NCBI GenBank assembly: GCA_033283325.1 | Contig: JAWMQO010000003.1 | Coordinates: 372,001 to 436,000, forward strand | Reading direction: 5' to 3' | Source: Mangrovimicrobium sp033283325 | GTDB taxonomy: Bacteria; Pseudomonadota; Gammaproteobacteria; Pseudomonadales; Halieaceae | DNA: 64,000 nt | Shown here: positions 16,711 through 24,453 of the stretch, piece after piece | Position numbering within the stretch: position 1 is the stretch's first letter | Layout: every line of letters begins with the position of its first letter | Notes under the pieces: model-generated | Told to the model about the DNA's origin: nothing | The model's database searches: none | What the model saw: the letters and a program-made list of their open reading frames with translations, nothing else | Position numbers and translations under genes: made by a program

Positions 16711-17715
16711 TCATTCCGCCGCTTTCTTCACCGGCGCCGGCTTCTGTTCGCGGGCGTAGTGTTCCAGGCTCGAGAAGCTGGGCTCCTCGTACTCGGTGGG
16801 AGCGTTGAAATACTTGGGATAGTGTTTTTCCGCATAGGCCTTGACCTTGGGCGAGAGCACTCTCATGTCATTGTAGCCGCCCATCATGCAGTCGTAGTAA
16901 ATGTGGCCCTCGGCCTGGCCCATCAGCATCCAGGGCAGCCAGGGAGTAATCCGCGACCAGGTACCGGAGTACTCGAGGCTGGTCTTGCTCGGGTCGGCAA
17001 GGTCCTCGCGATCGATGACGTAGGTAAACATCTCGGATACCCGGTTCATCGGCCCGGAAGATTCCCGCGGCCACACATCCGGCTGCAGCGCCGAGGGGTA
17101 GAACAGGTGGATCGGGGTGCGCAGGAAAACCTTGTCGTCGCCGGTTTCGCGCCAGTTGAGCAGCAGCGGGCGCTTCGGCGGCTTGTCCTTGTTGAGGCCG
17201 CCGTAGGAAGGCGGATCGGGGTAGTAGGGGCCGATCTTGTAGTTGAAGGGGTCGTTGGCAATAGGTACGACTTTCACCCGTTCACCGGTGTAGGGGTTGT
17301 CCCAGTGCTCGAGGACCTCACCGGTCTGCAGGTCGGTGTAGAAACCGACTTCGCGCAGCAGTTTCTGGTAGACGCCGTCGCCGATGTCCTGCAGGCGGGC
17401 GAAGGAGAAGCCCTCGAAACCGAACAGGGGTTTCACCCGCTCCCCGGCCCGAACGCCGTTGACCGTGCCGGCGTACCAGCCGAATTTCTGCTTGCCGATA
17501 TCCAGGTCCGCCTGCAGGCGCGCCATGGCATCACGGTTCCAGAGGTTGTCGTCGTATTTGATGGTCGAGTAATCGACTTTGCTGGCACACTCACTGCCGG
17601 CGGCCAGGGCGGAGGCGCCCACGCCGGCGATACCCGCACCGACAGCGGCCTTGCCGGCCATGCCCAGGAAATCCCGGCGCGTATTGTCGACGCCTGGCTG
17701 GTGGTCTTTCTTCAT
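16711..17715 (-). CDS. DUF1838 family protein, Tat-exported, copy 1
   Basis: A 334-residue protein with the twin-arginine signal NTRRDFLGMAG and an Ala-rich stretch (residues about 11-40). The body shows GFYTDLQTGEVLEHWDNPYT (about 125-144) and WLPWMLMGQAEG (about 262-273). The same D/K-NP-x-(T/S)-GE block and PWM/PWL segment appear in two further proteins at 26839 and 29147, so the three form one family, which I recognise as DUF1838; its biochemical role is unknown to me. It is encoded between a secreted protein and a Tat flavoprotein in the oxidation operon, so an extracytoplasmic role in substrate conversion is likely. Confidence 0.78.
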   Translation of the reverse strand: MKKDHQPGVDNTRRDFLGMAGKAAVGAGIAGVGASALAAGSECASKVDYSTIKYDDNLWNRDAMARLQADLDIGKQKFGWYAGTVNGVRAGERVKPLFGFEGFSFARLQDIGDGVYQKLLREVGFYTDLQTGEVLEHWDNPYTGERVKVVPIANDPFNYKIGPYYPDPPSYGGLNKDKPPKRPLLLNWRETGDDKVFLRTPIHLFYPSALQPDVWPRESSGPMNRVSEMFTYVIDREDLADPSKTSLEYSGTWSRITPWLPWMLMGQAEGHIYYDCMMGGYNDMRVLSPKVKAYAEKHYPKYFNAPTEYEEPSFSSLEHYAREQKPAPVKKAAE

Positions 17716-17758
17716 AGTCTGTTCCTCGCTCTGGGGTTTCAGCGCCGCGCCTTCGCGG

Positions 17759-18523
17759 TCACTGGCTGTTGTTGTCGATCAGGCTGACGTCTCTTTTTTC
17801 ACCGCTTCCGGCGCTGACGATGCCACCGACCGCATGGTGCTGGCGCAGGCGCAGGCGCTCGGCCTCGACATCCTCGGCGGCGATGCGCACTGCGCGTGAT
17901 ACGGCGAAACCACGCAGCGCGCCTACATCCTTATCCGGGTCATTGGGGTCGGATGCCACGCCCATATTCAGCACATAGCGCCGCTCCGGGGGATTGAGGC
18001 TGACGTACTGGCGGTAATGCTCGAAGCCGCTGAGCGGGTCGATCACCCGGCGGATCGCGCTATCCGCGGCGACGACATCGGTTTGCATGCCAGTGGATTC
18101 GACAATCTGCGGACGGATAGTTTCCTGCCGCACCGAACCCGCCGCATCGCTGGCAATGTGCTCACTCACCGTGACCAGTTCCACCCCCTGGCTCACGGGT
18201 ATCTCGCCGTAACTGAGGAAAGGGCTGGCATCCCCCGGCGGGTAGAACTTGTACTCGGTCTCGATGACACGATCACCGCGCAACTCGAAGCCGGTGATGG
18301 TGTGGTATTCGCGCAGGCGGACGTTCATGTCGCCGTCAAAGTAACTGTTGGTCCCGAGCCACCAGCCGGCGCTGCGCTGCCAGTAGGGAACTTTCTCCAG
18401 TTCCGCGACAGCGTCCGCCATCCCGGGCACCGGCAGCAGTGACAGCAGCGCCAGGAAAACCAGGCGCGCCGACAGTCCGGCACCAATCGGGCCCAAACTC
18501 AGCTTGTCTGTACTGCGCGCCAT
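17759..18523 (-). CDS. Secreted protein of unknown function, first gene of the oxidation operon
   Basis: A 254-residue protein. I use the ATG at 18521-18523, which has GGAG six bases upstream, rather than the ATG twelve bases earlier. A hydrophobic segment (about 22-40, LVFLALLSLLPVPGMADA) looks like a signal peptide. The mature part is rich in Tyr, Trp and charged residues (WQRSAGWWLGTNSYFDGD) and suggests a beta-rich fold; I recognise no family. It is 43 bp upstream of DUF1838 copy 1 and shares the A/T-rich divergent promoter with crp copy 1, so it is probably co-regulated with the operon that runs to 13267. Confidence 0.7.
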   Translation of the reverse strand: MARSTDKLSLGPIGAGLSARLVFLALLSLLPVPGMADAVAELEKVPYWQRSAGWWLGTNSYFDGDMNVRLREYHTITGFELRGDRVIETEYKFYPPGDASPFLSYGEIPVSQGVELVTVSEHIASDAAGSVRQETIRPQIVESTGMQTDVVAADSAIRRVIDPLSGFEHYRQYVSLNPPERRYVLNMGVASDPNDPDKDVGALRGFAVSRAVRIAAEDVEAERLRLRQHHAVGGIVSAGSGEKRDVSLIDNNSQ

Positions 18524-18582
18524 CTGTCGCTCCATATTAATACTATTGATATACTATTAATACTTTATGTATCTCATCATAC

Positions 18583-18604
18583 GCCGCATATGTCAATATG
18601 CGGC
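18583..18604. promoter_or_regulatory. Perfect 9-bp inverted repeat before crp copy 1
   Basis: GCCGCATAT and ATATGCGGC are separated by GTCA, 110 bp before the Crp/Fnr start. A TTGATATA half-site lies 30 bp further left at 18546-18553, in the shared promoter with the operon starting at 18523. The dyad could be an operator or a leader hairpin; there is no T run after it. Confidence 0.4.
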
Positions 18605-18713
18605 TGTCGCCGGGAGCGGGCCGGAGTCCCTTTGCTGCGATTTTCGCTGGCCCTGTGCGCGGCCTATAATCCATGTTCTGCCACTCATTGGCGCAGGAAA
18701 TCGACCGCCTGAC

Positions 18714-19409
18714 ATGAAATCCGAAAACCCGCCCGGCGGCAGCGCCGAATTCGGGCGTGAATACAGCCTCTACCGGGGCCTGAGTGACGCCGAACTGAAC
18801 CAGCTCGCCGGCATCGCCCGGCTGAAAGTCTGTCCGGAGCAGCAGTACCTGTTCACCCAACACACCCCCGCCGAGCGCGCCTTCAACCTGGTCACCGGCT
18901 CCGCCCTGGTGGAGCGTATGTCCAGTACCGGCCACCGCCAGGTTCTCGCCTTCCTGTTTCCTGGCGATTTCGTTGGGCTGAGCAATTCCGAATATTTCGA
19001 GTACGGCGTGAAGACCCTGGGCAATTTCACCGCCTACGAGTTCAACCAGCAGAAACTGCTCGCCCTCGCCGAGGACGCGCCGCAACTCAAGCGCAATATC
19101 AAGGACATCAGCGCCAACGTCCTCGCCCATGCCCTCGACCAGGTCTATGTGCTCGGCCAGAAGAAGGCCGACGAGCGCCTGTGCTTCCTGGTCATGGAAC
19201 TGCTGCAGCGCATGCCCGGGGCGACACCAGGGAAGCTCGAACTGCCCATGACCCGCCAGGATATCGCCGACTATCTCGGCCTCACCGTGGAGACGGTCAG
19301 CCGATCCCTCGCCAAGCTGAAGCGGGAGGGCATCCTGTCGATTCCATCCCGCCACGTGCTGCGGGTCGAGAACCTCGACGAGGTCATGCACCTCGCGGAC
19401 ATGGAATAG
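18714..19409 (+). CDS. Crp/Fnr-family transcriptional regulator, copy 1
   Basis: A 231-residue regulator: an N-terminal cyclic-nucleotide-binding-type beta-roll (about 15-125), a dimerisation helix, and a C-terminal helix-turn-helix, MTRQDIADYLGLTVETVSRS (about 176-195), very like FNR/FixK recognition helices. The N-terminal cysteine cluster that holds the 4Fe-4S centre of FNR is missing; only one Cys occurs in the first 60 residues. It shares the string FPGDFVGLSNSEYFEYG with the copy at 34723, showing recent common origin. It probably binds the NTGAC-N4 dyads found before several island genes. Confidence 0.9.
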   Translation: MKSENPPGGSAEFGREYSLYRGLSDAELNQLAGIARLKVCPEQQYLFTQHTPAERAFNLVTGSALVERMSSTGHRQVLAFLFPGDFVGLSNSEYFEYGVKTLGNFTAYEFNQQKLLALAEDAPQLKRNIKDISANVLAHALDQVYVLGQKKADERLCFLVMELLQRMPGATPGKLELPMTRQDIADYLGLTVETVSRSLAKLKREGILSIPSRHVLRVENLDEVMHLADME

Positions 19410-19414
19410 ACGGA

Positions 19415-20431
19415 CTAAGTCCCTTCTCCCGCAACCGGGACCGCTACAGCGGGCACCACCGCCTCGACAAAGGCGACGATCAACTGGGCAAAGCGATGGG
19501 GCACCTCCAGCGGCGGGTAGTGGCCGACATCCGGCAGGTAAACCCGCGAGATCTGCGTATTCTCGAGATAGCGGGTCACCGCTTCCGCGGCCGACTCCGG
19601 TAGCAGGGGGTCGGCGGTACCCCATATCAACAGGGTCGGCGCCACCACCTTCTTCATTTCGATTAGCGCCTGCTTGCCATCACCGATACGGGCGATCATG
19701 GCTATCACATGCTTTTCCGCCGGGCGCCGGTTGAAATCGTAGTACTCCTCGCGGGTCTGCGGAGAAATGCGCGCCGCCTCCCCCGAGAAATAGCTCAGGA
19801 ACTCGTTCCAGAATGCCTGGTCACGAAAACCCGTTTCCCTGGACCTCGCCACCGCATCGAGAAAAGCCTGCGGCATCACCAGGTGACTGGTGTCCACGGG
19901 GTCCGAGGGATTGTTGGAGAGAATCAGCCGCTCGACGATGTCGGGGCGCCGCGCCGCCAGGTACATGCCCATGGTGCCGCCGCTGGAGACGCCGGCGAAA
20001 GTCACCCGTTCAACCTCGAGGTGTTCGAGCAGTGCCAGGGGGATGTCGGTGGGGACCAGATGCTCGACGTCGCTGTCTGTCGCGCCGTCGGAGAGTCCGT
20101 AGCTGGGAATATCGAAGCGAATAATCCGGTAGGAATCTTTCAGGTCTGCGGTGATGACGTCCCAGGTCCGTAGGCTGCTCTCTGAACCGTGCACCAGGAG
20201 CAGTACCGGCGCATCCCGCGGACCCTCGTCCTTGTAGTGGACCTGCATGTCGCCAACCCTGAGATAGCGGCTCTGGGCGTCTTCGTACTTCTCGCGCAAT
20301 TCGGCGAGGCTCAGTACGGGGAACTGCTCCTGCGCGGCACTGGCGCAAAGCGGCTCAACCAGGGTCAGGGCCAGGGCCAGTGTGCAGGCCGTCGTGGCGA
20401 GATAAGCTCTGCACGCTCGAGTCACTCGCAT
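19415..20431 (-). CDS. Exported alpha/beta hydrolase
   Basis: A 338-residue protein with a signal peptide (MRVTRACRAY start, cleavage about 33). The oxyanion segment LLLVHGSESS, nucleophile elbow GVSSGGTMG, acid in WGTADPLLP and His in PDVGHYPPLE give a complete Ser-Asp-His triad. The ATG at 20429-20431 follows GGAAAAG; the longer open frame upstream is in the neighbour. It is the last gene of the operon 26526-19415. The position and export suggest cleavage of an ester or activated C-C bond in the periplasm; the substrate is not identifiable. Confidence 0.85.
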   Translation of the reverse strand: MRVTRACRAYLATTACTLALALTLVEPLCASAAQEQFPVLSLAELREKYEDAQSRYLRVGDMQVHYKDEGPRDAPVLLLVHGSESSLRTWDVITADLKDSYRIIRFDIPSYGLSDGATDSDVEHLVPTDIPLALLEHLEVERVTFAGVSSGGTMGMYLAARRPDIVERLILSNNPSDPVDTSHLVMPQAFLDAVARSRETGFRDQAFWNEFLSYFSGEAARISPQTREEYYDFNRRPAEKHVIAMIARIGDGKQALIEMKKVVAPTLLIWGTADPLLPESAAEAVTRYLENTQISRVYLPDVGHYPPLEVPHRFAQLIVAFVEAVVPAVAVPVAGEGT

Positions 20432-20478
20432 GGCTATCTTTTCCAAACTCAGTCGCTCCGTTTTCAGTGCTTGTGCCG

Positions 20479-21123
20479 TCAGGAAGCCGAACGCTGCAAC
20501 CAGGGCTCGCGCTGGCGCAACTCGCTCTCGAACTCTCGAATGCTGTCGGCACTGGCCAGGGTCACGGCGATATCGTCCAGGCCCTCCAGGAGGTGGTGAC
20601 GCCGCGCCGGGTCGATGTCGAAAGGCCACTGGTAATCGCCGCAGCGTACCATTTGCTGCTCGAGATCGACCTCCAGTTCGAGATTCTGCTCCACCGCGAC
20701 CAGGGAAAACAGTCCGTCGACGACTTCGGCAGGCAGGGTCAGCGGCAGCAGCCCATTCTTGAAACAGTTGTTATAGAAGATATCGGCGAAGCTCGGCGCG
20801 ATCACCGCGCGAAAGCCGAAATCCCGCAGGGCCCAGACCGCGTGTTCGCGGCTGGAACCACAGCCGAAGTTATCCCGCGCCAGCAGCACGCTGGCACCAC
20901 TGAAAGGCGCGTAATTGAGGCTGAAATCGGGATTGGGCCGGCGCGAGGCGGTGTCGGTTTCGGCATCGCCCGGATCGAGATAGCGCCAGTCGTCGAACAG
21001 CCAGTCGCCGTAGCCGAAACGGCTGATCGACTTCAGGTACTGCTTGGGCAGGATGGCGTCGGTATCCACATTGCTGCGGTCGAGAGGGTAGACCTGGCCA
21101 CGGTGTTTTACAAAAGGCGTCAC
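20479..21123 (-). CDS. 3-isopropylmalate-dehydratase-like small subunit, canonical copy 2
   Basis: A 214-residue LeuD-type subunit with all usual blocks: LDRSNVDTDAILPKQYLKSI, NFGCGSSREHAVWAL and NNCFKNGLLP. The start is a GTG (21121-21123) overlapping the large-subunit stop codon by GTGA, which gives translational coupling. It looks like a true isopropylmalate isomerase subunit, yet neither leuA nor leuB is adjacent; the neighbours are hydantoinase-type subunits and a hydrolase. A catabolic role on a related hydroxy acid and a displaced leucine gene are both possible. Confidence 0.88.
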   Translation of the reverse strand: MTPFVKHRGQVYPLDRSNVDTDAILPKQYLKSISRFGYGDWLFDDWRYLDPGDAETDTASRRPNPDFSLNYAPFSGASVLLARDNFGCGSSREHAVWALRDFGFRAVIAPSFADIFYNNCFKNGLLPLTLPAEVVDGLFSLVAVEQNLELEVDLEQQMVRCGDYQWPFDIDPARRHHLLEGLDDIAVTLASADSIREFESELRQREPWLQRSAS

Positions 21124-22547
21124 TGGGCTACCTCGATACTGATGTCGACAAAATGGCCGGCGATGGCCGCCGCAGCCGCCATCGCGGGGCTGACCAGGTG
21201 AGTGCGTCCGCCAATACCCTGGCGGCCCTGGAAATTGCGGTTGGAGGTCGAGGCACAGTGCTCGCCGGGTTCCAGGCGGTCGGCGTTCATCGCCAGGCAC
21301 ATGGAACAGCCCGGTTCGCGCCACTCGAAGCCCGCGGCGCGGATAATTTCATCCAGGCCCTCGCGCTCCGCCTGCGCCTTGACCAGGCCGGAGCCCGGCA
21401 CCACCAGCGCCTGCTTGACCGTGTCCGCGACTTTTTTGCCGGCGACGACACGGGCGACTTCGCGAATGTCCTCGATACGCGAGTTGGTGCAGGAACCGAT
21501 GAAGGCGCGGTCGATACGGATATCGCTGATCGCCTGGCCGGCGCTGAGCCCCATGTAGTCGAGTGCCGAGGCACAGGCGGCGGCCCTGGTCTCGTCGGCG
21601 AAATCCGCGGGGGCCGGTACCGGGGCGTCCACCGGGACCACCATTTCCGGGGAGGTGCCCCAGCTCACCTGGGGGCGAATGTCGGCGGCGTCGAAGTGGT
21701 AACTGTGGTCGAAGTGCGCGCTCGCATCACTGTGCAGTTCGCGCCAGTTCACGGTGGCCTTGTGCCAGTCTAGCCCGGCGGGGGCGTAGGGCCGCCCTTC
21801 GAGGTAGGCCTCGGTCACCGCGTCGTAGGCCACCAGGCCGGCGCGAGCGCCCGCCTCGATAGCCATGTTGCACAGGGTCATGCGCCCTTCCATGCTCAGG
21901 GAACGCACCGCCTCACCGGCGAACTCGATGGTGCAGCCGGTGCCGCCGGCAGTGCCCACTTTGCCGATGACGTAAAGGGCGATGTCCTTCGCGGTCACCC
22001 CGGGACGCAGCTTGCCCTCGATTTCCACCAGCATGTTGCGGGCCTTCATCTGCCGCAGGCACTGGGTGGCGAGCACATGCTCCACCTCGGAGGTGCCGAT
22101 GCCGACACCGAGCGCGGCGAAAGCGCCGTGGGTCGCGGTGTGGGAATCGCCACAGACGACGGTCGTACCCGGCAGGGTCATGCCCTGCTCCGGCGCAATC
22201 ACGTGGACGATGCCCTGGCGCTGGTCCTGCAGGGCGAACTGCAGCAGGTCGAACTCCTTGCAGTTGCTGTCGAGGGCGATGATCTGTTTGCGCGAGACCG
22301 GGTCGCTGACGCCGTCGATGCCCAACTCGCGATCAGTGGTGGGCACGTTGTGGTCGGGCGTGGCGATGATCGACTCGCGCCGCCATGGCTGGCGTCCCGC
22401 CGCCCGCAGGCCCTCGAAGGCCTGGGCGGAGGACACCTCATGAACGATGTGCCGGTCGATGTAGATCAGCGACATGCCTTCCGCGTCGGTGGCGACACAG
22501 CGCCGTTCCCACAGCTTGTCGTAGAGCGTTTTCGGGTTGTCTGCCAT
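21120..22547 (-). CDS. 3-isopropylmalate-dehydratase-like large subunit, canonical copy 2
   Basis: A 475-residue [4Fe-4S] hydro-lyase with LeuC hallmarks: LIYIDRHIVHEVSSAQAF, ATPDHNVPT, VVCGDSHTATHGAF, and cluster ligands in GSCTNSRIED and GCSMCLAMN. It conserves the LeuC positions that the copy at 7956-9362 has lost. It follows hyuB by 20 bp and overlaps its small subunit. In leucine synthesis it would interconvert 2- and 3-isopropylmalate; in this operon it may process another alkylmalate released after hydantoinase/oxoprolinase-type hydrolysis (inference). Confidence 0.9.
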   Translation of the reverse strand: MADNPKTLYDKLWERRCVATDAEGMSLIYIDRHIVHEVSSAQAFEGLRAAGRQPWRRESIIATPDHNVPTTDRELGIDGVSDPVSRKQIIALDSNCKEFDLLQFALQDQRQGIVHVIAPEQGMTLPGTTVVCGDSHTATHGAFAALGVGIGTSEVEHVLATQCLRQMKARNMLVEIEGKLRPGVTAKDIALYVIGKVGTAGGTGCTIEFAGEAVRSLSMEGRMTLCNMAIEAGARAGLVAYDAVTEAYLEGRPYAPAGLDWHKATVNWRELHSDASAHFDHSYHFDAADIRPQVSWGTSPEMVVPVDAPVPAPADFADETRAAACASALDYMGLSAGQAISDIRIDRAFIGSCTNSRIEDIREVARVVAGKKVADTVKQALVVPGSGLVKAQAEREGLDEIIRAAGFEWREPGCSMCLAMNADRLEPGEHCASTSNRNFQGRQGIGGRTHLVSPAMAAAAAIAGHFVDISIEVAQ

Positions 22548-22567
22548 TGTTTGCTACCAGCCCTTCC

Positions 22568-24436
22568 CTAGCTGGCCCGGCGCCGGAAGGTCGGCGCGAC
22601 CGGCGGCGGCAGGTGGGTTTCCTCCAGGCAGCGGGCCTTGATCTCCTCGATCGTGCCGCCGCGGTTGAACACCTCGATCTCGCCGCGCTCTTCAGCCATG
22701 CTGGCGCGCAGTGTCTCGGTGGCGGCCGCATCGACAGCGCCATCGACAATCACCACACCGTAGCGGCGGGCACCATCGACAGAGACCAGTCCGCGGTTGA
22801 CGTCAGTCAGTACCAGTTCCGGGTCGCGCTGGAAGGGATCGCCCCAGCCGCCGCCACCCCAGGTGTTGAAGTACAGCAGGTCACCGGCCTTGACCGCGAT
22901 ACCCTCGCGCTTGGAAGGCAGCCATTCCTCGGAGCCGTCGGCGCGCACCAGCAGCTTTGTGGAACGCAGGCCCGGCTCGCCGCCGTTGACGCCCCATGGG
23001 TACATCAGCCAGCGGTCGTCGTGTATGCCGATCTCGCCGTCACAGAGGAAGCGGTAAGCGACGCTGAGGCCGTTGCCGCCGCGGTGCAGGCCGGCGCCGC
23101 CGGAATCGGTGATGGTCTCGTACTTCTCCATGCGCATGGGGAAGTAGGACTCGATGAACTCGTTGGGTACGTTGGTGAAGCCCGGCCACAGGGAGTGGCC
23201 GTCGGGGCCGTCGCCCACCGGGCGCCCGGGAATGCCGCCGAAGCCGATCTGGAAGAGCTGGAACCACTCGCCCTTGTCGTCGTAGCCGGAGTAGAACAGG
23301 TGCGGCGAATCGGAGAAGCCGGCGGCGTTGAGCAGTTCCTGCGGCGCGCCCATGCCCAGCAGTGCGCCGAGGATGTCGAAGATGCGGCCCAGGGCGTGGG
23401 TACGGCCGGACAGGGCCGCCGGGTAGTTCGGCTTGAGCAGGGTGCCCTGGGGGATGCGCACGTCCACCAGGTCGTAGAAGCCGTCGTTGAAGATGATCTG
23501 CGGGTCGACGATGTTGATCGTGAACGAGCCGAAGAACATCTTGAACATGTCCTCGTTGAGGAAGAAATTCACCGAGCTCTGGGCCTGGGGGTCGGTGCCT
23601 TCGAAGTCGAAGATCACCCGCTCGCCCTCGCGCCACATCTTGCAGGTGATGGCGTAGGGGCCCATGCCCTTGCCGTCGTCGCAGAGGTAGTCGGTGAATT
23701 CGCGCGGCTCCTCGGGGACGATCATCTTGATGATCTCGCCCATGGCCATGCGGTTGCGCTCGAGCATGATCTGCATGGTGGAATCGAAGACGTCGTCGCC
23801 GAAGCGTTCGGCCAGTTCCACGCAGCGGCGCGCGGCAGTTTTACAGGCGGCGACCAGCGCGTTGAGGTCGAAGCGATTCCACTGCGGGGTGCGCACGTTG
23901 TGCAGGATCATCTCCAGCATGTCTTCCTGCAGCACGCCCTTCTTGTACAGTTTCACCGGCGGAATGCGGATGCCTTCCTGGAAGATGGTGGTGGCCTCGA
24001 TGGGCATCGAGCCGGGCACCATGCCGCCGTTGTCGGACATGTGGCCGAACATCGCCGACCAGGCGATGTGGCGGCCTTCCTTGAATACCGGCAGCAGGAC
24101 GATCCAGTCGTTGAGGTGGGACACCGCCGCGTTGCACATGTAGGGGTCATTGGTGAGGATGATGTCGCCCTCCTCGATATCCCCGTTATAGGCGCTGTTG
24201 AAGCCCGGGATGAAGGAGCCGAACTGGCCGACGACCATCTTGCCCTCGCGGTTGGCGATCATCGGGAAGCAGTCGCCCTGCTCGCGGATGCCGGGAGACA
24301 TGGCGGTGCGGAACAGCACCGCGTCCATTTCCTCGCGGGCGTTGCGCAGGGCGTTCTCGATGATGTCGACGGTGACACCCTCAACGTCAACACGCTGCAG
24401 GGGGCTCTGGTTGGTTTCGATAATATTCGCTGGCAT
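22568..24436 (-). CDS. Hydantoinase B / oxoprolinase family subunit
   Basis: A 622-residue protein of the HyuB/acetone-carboxylase-alpha family. Typical segments include MSPGIREQGDCFPMIA (about 50), GDIILTNDPY (about 92), GGAGLHRGGNG (about 450) and a C-terminal TWGGGGWGDP (about 530). It pairs with HyuA 17 bp upstream. Such complexes carry out ATP-dependent opening of lactam or hydantoin rings, or carboxylation of ketones; the particular reaction cannot be read from sequence. Linkage to LeuCD-like genes suggests the product is a branched hydroxy- or dicarboxylic acid. Confidence 0.9.
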   Translation of the reverse strand: MPANIIETNQSPLQRVDVEGVTVDIIENALRNAREEMDAVLFRTAMSPGIREQGDCFPMIANREGKMVVGQFGSFIPGFNSAYNGDIEEGDIILTNDPYMCNAAVSHLNDWIVLLPVFKEGRHIAWSAMFGHMSDNGGMVPGSMPIEATTIFQEGIRIPPVKLYKKGVLQEDMLEMILHNVRTPQWNRFDLNALVAACKTAARRCVELAERFGDDVFDSTMQIMLERNRMAMGEIIKMIVPEEPREFTDYLCDDGKGMGPYAITCKMWREGERVIFDFEGTDPQAQSSVNFFLNEDMFKMFFGSFTINIVDPQIIFNDGFYDLVDVRIPQGTLLKPNYPAALSGRTHALGRIFDILGALLGMGAPQELLNAAGFSDSPHLFYSGYDDKGEWFQLFQIGFGGIPGRPVGDGPDGHSLWPGFTNVPNEFIESYFPMRMEKYETITDSGGAGLHRGGNGLSVAYRFLCDGEIGIHDDRWLMYPWGVNGGEPGLRSTKLLVRADGSEEWLPSKREGIAVKAGDLLYFNTWGGGGWGDPFQRDPELVLTDVNRGLVSVDGARRYGVVIVDGAVDAAATETLRASMAEERGEIEVFNRGGTIEEIKARCLEETHLPPPVAPTFRRRAS

Positions 24437-24453
24437 TGGAAATTCCCCCGTGG

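Noticed and set aside
18714..19409. A true oxygen-sensing FNR
   Set aside because: The N-terminal cysteine cluster for a 4Fe-4S centre is absent, as it is in the copy at 34723; only the DNA-binding helix is FNR-like.
20479..22547. Ordinary leucine biosynthesis operon
   Set aside because: No leuA or leuB is adjacent and the pair is joined to hydantoinase subunits and an exported hydrolase; a biosynthetic role is possible but not supported by context.
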